Below, one piece after another: positions 14,878 to 21,960 of a DNA stretch of 45,526 nt. Source of the DNA: Alistipes sp. (GTDB lineage Bacteria > Bacteroidota > Bacteroidia > Bacteroidales > Rikenellaceae); NCBI GenBank assembly GCA_017465605.1, contig JAFTVW010000024.1:1-45526 (forward strand), written 5' to 3'. The notes under the pieces are model-generated. The model was not told the DNA's origin. It did not search any database and saw only the letters and a program-made list of their open reading frames with translations. The position numbers were made by a program, and so were the translations under genes. How positions within the stretch are numbered: the first letter of the stretch is position 1; each line of letters starts with the position of its first letter.

Positions 14878-15315
14878 TTACTCTGCTACTACTGACAACG
14901 CAACAGTAGCCTTAACCTCGCGGTGAAGCTTAACAGTTGCAGTGTACTCGCCAACAGTCTTGATAGGGTCAACTGTGATAGCCTTGCGGTCAACTGTGAC
15001 CTCCTTAGCTGCCAAAGCCTCAGCAACGTCAGCTGATGTTACAGAACCGAAGATCTTACCCTCCTCAGCCTTAACTGTGATAACCAAAGGCAAGTTAGCA
15101 ATCTTCTCAGCCAATGCCTGAGCGTCAGCCAAAATCTTAGCGTCCTTGTGAGCACGCTGGCGCAAGTTCTCAGCCAATACCTTCTTAGCAGAAGCTGTTG
15201 CAGCCTTAGCGAAACCCTGAGGAATCAAGTAATTGTTTGCGTAACCGGGCTTTACATTAACGATGTCGTTAGCATAACCCAAGTTCTCTACGTCTTTGAT
15301 AAGAATAACTTCCAT
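14878..15315 (-). CDS. rplI: 50S ribosomal protein L9
   Basis: The 145-residue protein begins MEVILIKDVENLGYANDIVNV and PGYANNYLIP, the N-terminal RNA-binding signature of L9. A helical connector (about 45-75, KKVLAENLRQRAHKD) and the C-terminal domain with GKIFGSVTSADVAEAL follow. L9 sits at the base of the L1 stalk. It is the last gene of the rpsF-rpsR-rplI operon, 19 bases after rpsR. Its 3' UTR holds structured element D. Confidence 0.97.
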   Translation of the reverse strand: MEVILIKDVENLGYANDIVNVKPGYANNYLIPQGFAKAATASAKKVLAENLRQRAHKDAKILADAQALAEKIANLPLVITVKAEEGKIFGSVTSADVAEALAAKEVTVDRKAITVDPIKTVGEYTATVKLHREVKATVALSVVAE

Positions 15316-15334
15316 ATTGCTCTCCTCCTCTTTA

Positions 15335-15613
15335 TTATTTCATACAATCGGTTACGAATGGCAGAATAGCAAGGTGACGCGCACGCTTAACAGCCTGAGC
15401 TACCTTCTTCTGGAACTTCTGAGAAGTACCTGTGAGGCGACGAGGCAAAATCTTACCCTGCTCGTTGAGGAACTTCTTCAAGAACTCACCGTCCTTATAA
15501 TCTACGTACTTGATGCCGAGCTTCTTGAAACGGCAGTACTTCTTCTTCTTTACATCTACTGATACGGGATTCAAATAGCGAATCTCACCGCCCTTTACAT
15601 TCTCCTGTGCCAT
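15335..15613 (-). CDS. rpsR: 30S ribosomal protein S18
   Basis: The 92-residue basic protein contains the S18 signature [19 protein letters not shown], then [16 protein letters not shown] and the end [13 protein letters not shown]18 binds next to S6 in the platform of the small subunit, matching its position directly after rpsF with only a few bases between. The length is typical for Bacteroidota. Confidence 0.97.
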   Translation of the reverse strand: MAQENVKGGEIRYLNPVSVDVKKKKYCRFKKLGIKYVDYKDGEFLKKFLNEQGKILPRRLTGTSQKFQKKVAQAVKRARHLAILPFVTDCMK

Positions 15614-15616
15614 AGT

Positions 15617-15964
15617 TTACTCCTCCTGTGATTTGTTAGCAAGCTTGGCGCGACGCTTTGCAGAGTACTCCACAGCGAACTTGTCCTGCTTGAAAGTTAA
15701 GAAACGAATGATGCGCTCGTCACGACGATAATTAGTTTCGAGCTTCTCGATGAGCTGACCCTCAGCCTCGAACTCTACAAGGAAGTAGAAACCGGTAGTC
15801 TTCTTCTGAATAGGATAAGCAAGCTTCTTCAAGCCCCAATTCTCCACATTCACGATCTGACCGCCGTTCTCGGTGATGATGCCCTGGAATTTGTCAGCAA
15901 CCTCCTTTACCTGTGCGTCTGAAAGGACAGGAGTGACAATGAAAACGGTTTCGTAATTGTTCAT
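15617..15964 (-). CDS. rpsF: 30S ribosomal protein S6
   Basis: The 115-residue protein begins [15 protein letters not shown] and carries [20 protein letters not shown] and [14 protein letters not shown], all typical of S6. It pairs with S18. It is the first gene of the operon, with a consensus promoter at 16004-16033. The ssb gene that lies between rpsF and rpsR in many Firmicutes is absent, as is usual in Bacteroidota. Confidence 0.97.
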   Translation of the reverse strand: MNNYETVFIVTPVLSDAQVKEVADKFQGIITENGGQIVNVENWGLKKLAYPIQKKTTGFYFLVEFEAEGQLIEKLETNYRRDERIIRFLTFKQDKFAVEYSAKRRAKLANKSQEE

Positions 15965-16003
15965 AATTGTTTTAATTAAATGTTTTTATGCTATTTAGCG
16001 GTG

Positions 16004-16033
16004 CAAAGGTACAACTTTTTCGTGGAAAACAAA
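16004..16033 (-). promoter_or_regulatory. Promoter of the rpsF-rpsR-rplI operon
   Basis: The minus strand shows TTTG (16030-16033), 18 bases, then TACCTTTG (16004-16011), about 40 bases before the rpsF ATG. Confidence 0.75.
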
Positions 16034-16116
16034 ATTTTTCCCAACTTTTTCACCATTTCACTCCCCACAACCACCGCCAACCGCTACATTTAACGGCCAA
16101 AACCCATTCTTCGCCA

Positions 16117-16147
16117 CAAAAAAACCGCCACCCCAGCGGGGCGGCGG
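16117..16147 (-). terminator. GC-rich terminator of the lipoprotein at 16169
   Basis: CCGCC-A-CCCC pairs with GGGG-C-GGCGG around an AGC loop. On the minus strand it is followed by seven T's. It starts about 20 bases after the stop. Confidence 0.9.
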
Positions 16148-16168
16148 CTAAAATCTAAATTCGCTAAA

Positions 16169-16684
16169 TTATTCCGTTTCAGAATCGTTAGGCAAATTAG
16201 CAATCATCTCATCGAGGATTTGCTGCGTTCCGACACTTAATGGATAGACATCAATTATCGCGCCCTCCTTGACTTGACTTCTGTCACGCACAAAGCCAAG
16301 AACACCACCATCAAAGCCCAAAAAACAAGTTATTGACCACTCGATTTTCTGACGCCCATAACTTGTCGGAAAGGTTGGTCGCATATAGTAGTAATCACAA
16401 TCGACCTCATTGAATTTGAATGTACTACGACCAACACCTCCGAGGGGAACATCACCCTTGTTTACGATAATAACTTTACCATTCTCAACGCGTCCAATGT
16501 GAGCATCTCCAACCCAACAAGGCTCCTTAATCAAAGTTTCCTCGAAGTTATCGGGCAACTGCGCATCAAAACTCCATTCTTTCCAATTAGTAGATACCGG
16601 TGGCTCAGGTGTTGGCACTGAGTCATCTTTTGTGCAAGCCACTAAAAGCATCGCGGCTACAAGATAATAAAAAATTTTCTTCAT
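16169..16684 (-). CDS. Lipoprotein of unknown function
   Basis: The 171-residue protein has a lipoprotein signal ending MLLVAC (Cys17) followed by an acidic and Pro-rich linker (TKDDSVPTPEPPVS), as in surface-exposed Bacteroidota lipoproteins. The mature part is beta-rich with several aromatic residues (CDYYYMRPTFPTSYGRQ) and two internal Cys. I do not recognise the domain. It is transcribed alone and ends at a strong terminator. Confidence 0.6.
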   Translation of the reverse strand: MKKIFYYLVAAMLLVACTKDDSVPTPEPPVSTNWKEWSFDAQLPDNFEETLIKEPCWVGDAHIGRVENGKVIIVNKGDVPLGGVGRSTFKFNEVDCDYYYMRPTFPTSYGRQKIEWSITCFLGFDGGVLGFVRDRSQVKEGAIIDVYPLSVGTQQILDEMIANLPNDSETE

Positions 16685-16854
16685 AGTCGTATGTTTTAAG
16701 GTTAAACAAAATACTTCTCAATTGCAAGTTACAAATTTTTCTCACCCTCCCAAAATATTTTCGCAAAAAAACAAAAGTCATTCCTCATTTCTTTATTTAT
16801 GAGGGTCGAAGATATGGAATGACGATAGATATTAACCATAAAAAGGTTTTCAAA

Positions 16855-16908
16855 ACCTAATTTTTAATTTTGAATTTTGAATTTTGAATTACAATTTGCC
16901 TATCTTTG
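16855..16908 (+). promoter_or_regulatory. Promoter of the sulfatase/ABC operon with AATTTTG heptamer repeat
   Basis: TATCTTTG (16901-16908) lies about 28 bases before the ATG at 16937. It is preceded by three or four AATTTTG units (about 16864-16890), one of which puts TTTG (16876-16879) 21 bases upstream of the -7 box. Confidence 0.7.
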
Positions 16909-16936
16909 CAGAGTGTTTAATTAATTTAAGGTAGTT

Positions 16937-18790
16937 ATGCTCCGCAGAATTCTCTTTGTCGTAGCCACATATATCACCTCAACGCTGCTTATGGCGTTGC
17001 AAAAACCACTCTTTCTTGTGTGGTACGCTTCGCGTGCAACCGAGGCAACACCCGCCGATATTTGGGGAGTGGTATGGCACGGCCTGCTGCTCGACTCCAC
17101 TACGGCAGGATACATAAGCGTCATTCCCTGGCTTCTGACACTCTCTTCGGTGTGGATTACAATTCCCGAGCGCATTATGCGAGGCCTGCTCAAAGGCTAC
17201 TTTGTGATAATCGCGCTTGTAGCATCGCTACTTGTTGCAGTTGATATGGGTCTTTTCCGCTATTGGGATTTTCGCCTCGACAGCACCATAATCCCCTATC
17301 TTCGCACTCCTAAGGAGGCTGCGGCAAGTGTAACGTGGGGTGATTTATGGCCTACGCTACTATTGTTTGCCGCATACGCTGCGCTGATGATTTACGCTTT
17401 GTGGCCCGCAACAAAAATCTATCGTGCCGTAAAGCTATCCATCACAACCCGCCTGATAGGCACGCTGGCCCTCCTCCTTACGGGAGGTCTGCTCTTCTTG
17501 GCTATCAGAGGAGGCGCAGGCACTGCCCCTGCCAATGTGAGCAAGGTCTATTTCAGCGACAATATGTTCCTGAATCACGCGGCCACCAATCCTATCTTCT
17601 CGTTCCTTTCGTCGGCATCACGCTCCGAGCTAAAAGAGAACGACTACAACTACTTCTCCGAGGCAGAGTGCAACGAGATAATCCAAAAGCTCTACCCCGA
17701 AAAGAACACCTCCGAGCAAACATCACTGCGGCTCACGACCACTCGCCCAAACGTCGTGCTGATTATTCTCGAAAGTTTCGGTCGCACCATCACCGACGAG
17801 CACATCGAGGGTAAGGCCGTAACGCCCTATCTCAATGCGATGAAGAGCGAGGGCATTTGGTTTGAGAATATAATCGCCAACTCATACCGTACCGACCGAG
17901 GCACTGTGGCTATTATGAGTGGTTACCCCACCCACCCGATTGTCTCGATAATGAAGTATCCGCAAAAAGCACAGTCGCTACCCTCAATAGCCCGCTCGCT
18001 CAAAGAGCAAGGCTACACCACCACATTTACCTATGGTGGCGATGCCAACTTCACCAACACAATATCATATCTCTACGGCACAGGCATTGAGCGGGTAACC
18101 GACCAGCGCAACCTCTCATTCGATGCTGCGCCAGCACAGTGGGGATACGACGACAGGCTTGTCTGCGACTACTTCGCCCGCGAGGTATTGGAGCTTGGAC
18201 AGAGTGGCAAGCCATTCTTCTCTACCCTGCTGACACTCAGCTCACACGAGCCTTTTGAAGTTCCACATACGGCATTCGAGCATAAGATTCTCAATGCTGC
18301 ATCGTTCACCGATGAGTGCGTCGGCAAGATGATAGAGAAGTGGAGAGCGAGCAAATTGTGGGACAATCTGCTTGTGGTGCTTATTGCCGACCACGGATTG
18401 GCCTATCCCGAAGAGTTACAGACGGGCGATTTGCCCCGCCAGCGAATACCTATGCTTTGGACGGGAGGTGCAGTAAAGCAACCTGCCATAATCGAACACT
18501 ATGCCTCACAGAGCGATATGGCCGCCACGCTGCTTGCTCAGATGCAAATCGACGTGAGCGAGTTCCAATTCAGCCGCAATATCTTTGCCGAGGGGCAACC
18601 TCGCTTTGGATTTTGGAGCTACAACAACGGCTTCGGCTTAATTTCGGCAGGAGGAGAGTATTTACGTTATAATCTAACCAGCAACTCGATAACCGAAAGC
18701 AACGCAGACGATGAAGCCTCACATAGCGAAACCATACGCAATGGAAAGGCCATAGTTCAGGCTCTCCATCAAGATTTAATCAAGCGATAG
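16937..18790 (+). CDS. LtaS-like sulfatase-fold membrane phosphotransferase
   Basis: The 617-residue protein has about five transmembrane helices in residues 1-200 and then an extracellular sulfatase/alkaline-phosphatase-type domain (about 265-560). The visible motifs are NVVLIILESFGR (metal Glu), SYRTDRGT with Thr319 as the probable nucleophile, a central LLTLSSHEPFEVP, and LIADHGL with late metal Asp/His. This is the layout of the lipoteichoic-acid synthase family. In Gram-negative bacteria, relatives transfer phosphoethanolamine or phosphoglycerol to envelope glycans, so a lipid A or periplasmic glycan modifier is the likely role. It is the first gene of an operon with an ABC importer; the next ORF starts right after its stop. 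Confidence 0.85.
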   Translation: MLRRILFVVATYITSTLLMALQKPLFLVWYASRATEATPADIWGVVWHGLLLDSTTAGYISVIPWLLTLSSVWITIPERIMRGLLKGYFVIIALVASLLVAVDMGLFRYWDFRLDSTIIPYLRTPKEAAASVTWGDLWPTLLLFAAYAALMIYALWPATKIYRAVKLSITTRLIGTLALLLTGGLLFLAIRGGAGTAPANVSKVYFSDNMFLNHAATNPIFSFLSSASRSELKENDYNYFSEAECNEIIQKLYPEKNTSEQTSLRLTTTRPNVVLIILESFGRTITDEHIEGKAVTPYLNAMKSEGIWFENIIANSYRTDRGTVAIMSGYPTHPIVSIMKYPQKAQSLPSIARSLKEQGYTTTFTYGGDANFTNTISYLYGTGIERVTDQRNLSFDAAPAQWGYDDRLVCDYFAREVLELGQSGKPFFSTLLTLSSHEPFEVPHTAFEHKILNAASFTDECVGKMIEKWRASKLWDNLLVVLIADHGLAYPEELQTGDLPRQRIPMLWTGGAVKQPAIIEHYASQSDMAATLLAQMQIDVSEFQFSRNIFAEGQPRFGFWSYNNGFGLISAGGEYLRYNLTSNSITESNADDEASHSETIRNGKAIVQALHQDLIKR

Positions 18791-18791
18791 A

Positions 18792-20009
18792 ATGAGACAG
18801 CTGACAACACATATACTCCTGATATGCCTTGCAATAGGGTGCATAATCGGGTTTGCAATAGGGTGCGCACCAAGCAGCCAGCAATTTGATGCGAGCCTAT
18901 TCGACAAGTCGCTCTACACGCCACAGTATGCCACAGGATTTGAAATCCGCCATAGCGACGAACTATCGGCTTCGATAATCACCATAAAAAATCCCTGGCA
19001 GGGAGCCGACGACGTGGAGCAGACGCTGCTTATCGACCCCGAAAATAGGTTTCGCAACCTCTCGGCCAATATCAGGCGTATCACTGGGCCCGCTCGACGC
19101 ATCGTGTGTATGTCATCGAGCTATGTGGCTATGTTATCGGCTCTTGACTGCGAAGAGTGCATTGTGGGAGTGTCGGGAATAGATTTCATCTCCGACAAAT
19201 ACGTCAACGATAACCGCCAGAGGATTGGCGACGTGGGCTACGACAACAACATCAATTACGAACTCCTCGTTGCACTCAATCCCGACCTTGTGCTGCTTTA
19301 TGGAGTAACGGGAGCAAGCTCTATGGAATCGAAGTTGCAGGAGTTGGGAATCCCATATATCTATTTGGGAGAATATGTCGAGTCATCGCCTTTGGGTAAG
19401 GCCGAGTGGCTAATGGTCATAGGTGAGATTGTGGGACAACGCGACAAGGCGCAGCAATGTTTTGCAGATATCGCCACCAACTATCTGCAAATCAAAGAGC
19501 GTAGCCAGCACGCCACAAAGAGACCTCGCGTGATGCTCAACACGCCATATCGTGATTCGTGGTTTATACCATCGCAACAGAGCTATATGGTGCAGCTAAT
19601 CAACGATGCGGGAGCCGAGTGTTACACCTGCTCGGCCGAGGGCAACACCTCGCAACCAATCGATATGGAACAGGCTTACACTTGGGCCGCAGCTGCTGAT
19701 TATTGGCTAAATGTCGGGCCCTGCAACTCGCTATCGGACCTCACCCGCCAAAATCCCAAATTTGCCAACATACAAGCTGTAACAAAGCAACGTGTATATA
19801 ACAACAATGCACGTCAGACCGCCAAAGGCGGGTCGGATTTTTGGGAGTCGGGGGTTATCCGCCCCGACCTAATTCTGCGCGATTTGACAACCATATTCCA
19901 CCCCGAATTACAAATCGGGCAAATCGGGCAAACCGAGCAAACCGAGCAAATCGGGCAAACCTCGCAGACCTCGCAACACGAACTTTACTACTACAAGCAA
20001 CTGAAATAA
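18792..20009 (+). CDS. Iron/cobalamin-type ABC transporter substrate-binding lipoprotein
   Basis: The 405-residue protein has a lipoprotein signal ending FAIGC (Cys25). The mature part matches the FecB/BtuF family of helical-backbone binding proteins: ARRIVCMSSSYVAMLSALDCEECIVGVS near the start, then NYELLVALNPDLVLLYG and ELGIPYIYLGEYVESSPLGKAEW. These bind siderophore-iron, haem or cobalamin, and the ligand cannot be decided here. The C-terminus carries an odd tail of Gln-Ile/Thr-Gly/Glu tripeptides (about 374-395) from a nonamer DNA repeat. The gene begins one base after the sulfatase stop and precedes the permease and ATPase, completing an importer. Confidence 0.9.
   Translation: MRQLTTHILLICLAIGCIIGFAIGCAPSSQQFDASLFDKSLYTPQYATGFEIRHSDELSASIITIKNPWQGADDVEQTLLIDPENRFRNLSANIRRITGPARRIVCMSSSYVAMLSALDCEECIVGVSGIDFISDKYVNDNRQRIGDVGYDNNINYELLVALNPDLVLLYGVTGASSMESKLQELGIPYIYLGEYVESSPLGKAEWLMVIGEIVGQRDKAQQCFADIATNYLQIKERSQHATKRPRVMLNTPYRDSWFIPSQQSYMVQLINDAGAECYTCSAEGNTSQPIDMEQAYTWAAAADYWLNVGPCNSLSDLTRQNPKFANIQAVTKQRVYNNNARQTAKGGSDFWESGVIRPDLILRDLTTIFHPELQIGQIGQTEQTEQIGQTSQTSQHELYYYKQLK
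19911..19976 (+). repeat. In-frame nonamer tandem repeat in the binding-protein gene
   Basis: Seven 9-base units (CAAATCGGG, CAAACCGAG, CAAACCTCG and variants) followed by CAA encode Q-(I/T)-(G/E/S) tripeptides. The unit length is a multiple of three, so copy-number change keeps the frame. Confidence 0.9.
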
Positions 20010-20031
20010 ATCCATTTACACCCGAACAAAA

Positions 20032-21030
20032 ATGCGCCAAAACATACTATTCATACTACTTTCGCTACTCTGCGCCACTCTCTTCGCCGTTGATATGATG
20101 GTGGGGTCGGTAGGCATTGCCGCCAGCGATGTATGGGCTGCACTTACAGGAGGAGAGTGCGACCCCATAAAGGCAAAAATCATTATCGACATACGACTCA
20201 TCAAGGCTCTGATGGCAATATTTGCAGGTGCCGCACTATCGGTGAGTGGATTGCAGATGCAGACTCTGTTCCGTAACCCATTGGCTGGCCCATATGTGCT
20301 GGGAGTGAGTTCGGGTGCAAGCTTGGGAGTTGCGCTCTTTATTTTGGGTGCGCCATTATTTGGGCTGTCGGGCTCTGGAATGCTCTCTACGTTGGGTATA
20401 GCAGGAGCAGCGTGGATTGGAGCAGCAGCTATCTTGGTGGTAGTGGCAAGCGTAAGCCGACGAATCAAGGATATTATGGTAATTCTGATTTTGGGTATGA
20501 TGATAGGCTCGGCCGTAAGTGCCATCGTGCAGATTCTGCAATATATGAGCAACGAGGAGTCGTTAAAGAGTTTCGTGGTGTGGACTATGGGCTCGTTAGG
20601 CGACATAACGAAGGGGCAACTTTGGCTGGTCGCACCCGCCATCGTGGCAGGTTTAGCCATAGCGGTTGCCGTTATCAAACCTATGAATCTACTTCTGCTC
20701 GGTGAGCCGTATGCCCGCACAATGGGGCTTAACATCACCCGCACACGAGGGCTTATCCTTCTCTCGACCACCCTACTTGCGGGTACGATAACAGCCTTCT
20801 GCGGCCCAATCGGATTTGTAGGTTTGGCAATGCCTCACCTAAGCCGCATCTTATTGCGCGATGCCGACCACCGCAAACTGATGCCTGCGGCAGCTCTTAC
20901 GGGAGCCGTATCGCTTCTATTGTGCGATATACTCTCGAAGATGCTCACCCTGCCCATCAACACCATAACTGCACTACTCGGAATCCCTATCGTTATATGG
21001 GTTGTAATCAGGAATAAGAATATTGCATAA
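20032..21030 (+). CDS. FecCD/BtuC-family ABC permease
   Basis: The 332-residue membrane protein has about nine to ten hydrophobic helices and the hallmarks of the iron-siderophore/cobalamin permease family: RLIKALMAIFAGAALSVSGLQMQ, NPLAGPYVLGVSSGASLGV, and later FCGPIGFVGLAMPHLSR with its GPIGFVGL coupling motif. It would form a homodimer in the inner membrane that works with the ATPase encoded next. It starts 22 bases after the binding-protein gene. Confidence 0.95.
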   Translation: MRQNILFILLSLLCATLFAVDMMVGSVGIAASDVWAALTGGECDPIKAKIIIDIRLIKALMAIFAGAALSVSGLQMQTLFRNPLAGPYVLGVSSGASLGVALFILGAPLFGLSGSGMLSTLGIAGAAWIGAAAILVVVASVSRRIKDIMVILILGMMIGSAVSAIVQILQYMSNEESLKSFVVWTMGSLGDITKGQLWLVAPAIVAGLAIAVAVIKPMNLLLLGEPYARTMGLNITRTRGLILLSTTLLAGTITAFCGPIGFVGLAMPHLSRILLRDADHRKLMPAAALTGAVSLLLCDILSKMLTLPINTITALLGIPIVIWVVIRNKNIA

Positions 21031-21031
21031 G

Positions 21032-21796
21032 ATGATACGTTTAGACAATATATCGCTCGGCTACTCCAACCGCACGCTTATCGAGAATCTCACCATCAAT
21101 ATCAAACGAGGTGAGCTCACAGCCCTTGTAGGACGAAACGGCACAGGCAAAAGCACATTGCTGCGCGCCATAGCTGGCTTGGGAACACCACTTGGTGGAG
21201 AAATTTTATTAGATGGCAAAAAGTTATCTTCGCTCACTTCGGCCGAGCTTGCAACGACCATATCATTCGTAACGACAGACAAAGTTCGCATCGCAAACCT
21301 TCGTTGCCGCGATGTTGTGGCACTCGGTCGCGCTCCCTATACCAATTGGATTGGCCGAATGCAGGAGGGCGACAAAGCGATTGTCGAAGAGTCGCTCGCA
21401 GCCGTTGGAATGAGCAGTTATGCCGACAAGACTATGGACAAAATGTCGGACGGTGAGTGCCAACGAATAATGATTGCTCGCGCACTTGCCCAACAGACGC
21501 CCATCATTCTACTCGACGAGCCTACCGCATTTCTCGATATGCCCAACCGCTACGAGTTATGCGACTTGCTCCGACAGCTCGCCCACAACGAGAATAAGTG
21601 CATACTCTTCTCAACGCACGAGTTGGATATTGCCGTATCGCTCTGCGACTCGATAGCACTTATCGCTCCTCCACAGCTCCACCTACTCCCCACCGAGGAG
21701 ATGATTCGCAGTGGCTACATCGAAAAACTCTTTGCTGGCAGCCACGCCGAATCTCATTTCAATATCGAGAACTATCTGAAATTAGGGCAGAAATAA
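21032..21796 (+). CDS. FecE/BtuD-family ABC transporter ATPase
   Basis: The ATG at 21032 is chosen, giving 254 residues beginning MIRLDNISLGYSN; a TTG start at 21023 overlapping the permease is possible. All ATPase motifs are present: Walker A GRNGTGKS, Q-loop region replaced by SFVTTD, signature MSDGECQR, Walker B IILLDEP and switch His in STHELD. The conserved Q-loop Gln is not obvious, since Thr-Thr-Asp occupies the place, as in some siderophore-type ATPases. It energises import by the preceding permease and closes the operon. Confidence 0.93.
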   Translation: MIRLDNISLGYSNRTLIENLTINIKRGELTALVGRNGTGKSTLLRAIAGLGTPLGGEILLDGKKLSSLTSAELATTISFVTTDKVRIANLRCRDVVALGRAPYTNWIGRMQEGDKAIVEESLAAVGMSSYADKTMDKMSDGECQRIMIARALAQQTPIILLDEPTAFLDMPNRYELCDLLRQLAHNENKCILFSTHELDIAVSLCDSIALIAPPQLHLLPTEEMIRSGYIEKLFAGSHAESHFNIENYLKLGQK

Positions 21797-21861
21797 CCTT
21801 TGCACAAACAACAATAATTCGGGCCTGATAGTATTGGTAATGGTAATGGCATCAAAACAAT

Positions 21862-21903
21862 AGAGATGTGACTATTCCAAAACTCATTGGAAATCACATC
21901 TCT
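21862..21903 (-). terminator. Hairpin between convergent genes, probable minus-strand terminator
   Basis: AGAGATGTGA (21862-21871) pairs with TCACATCTCT (21894-21903) across a 22-base loop that has its own CCA/TGG pairing. On the minus strand ATTGTTTTGATG follows, a weak T tract. Confidence 0.5.
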
Positions 21904-21960
21904 ATAAAAAGTTGCATATAATATTATATACTCATTTTTCTATATTGCGCAGAATCACTA

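Noticed and set aside
16685-16936. Cobalamin riboswitch or Fur-type operator before the importer operon
   Set aside because: No B12-box-like conserved stretch or Fur-like palindrome could be found in the leader; only the promoter and heptamer repeat are visible.
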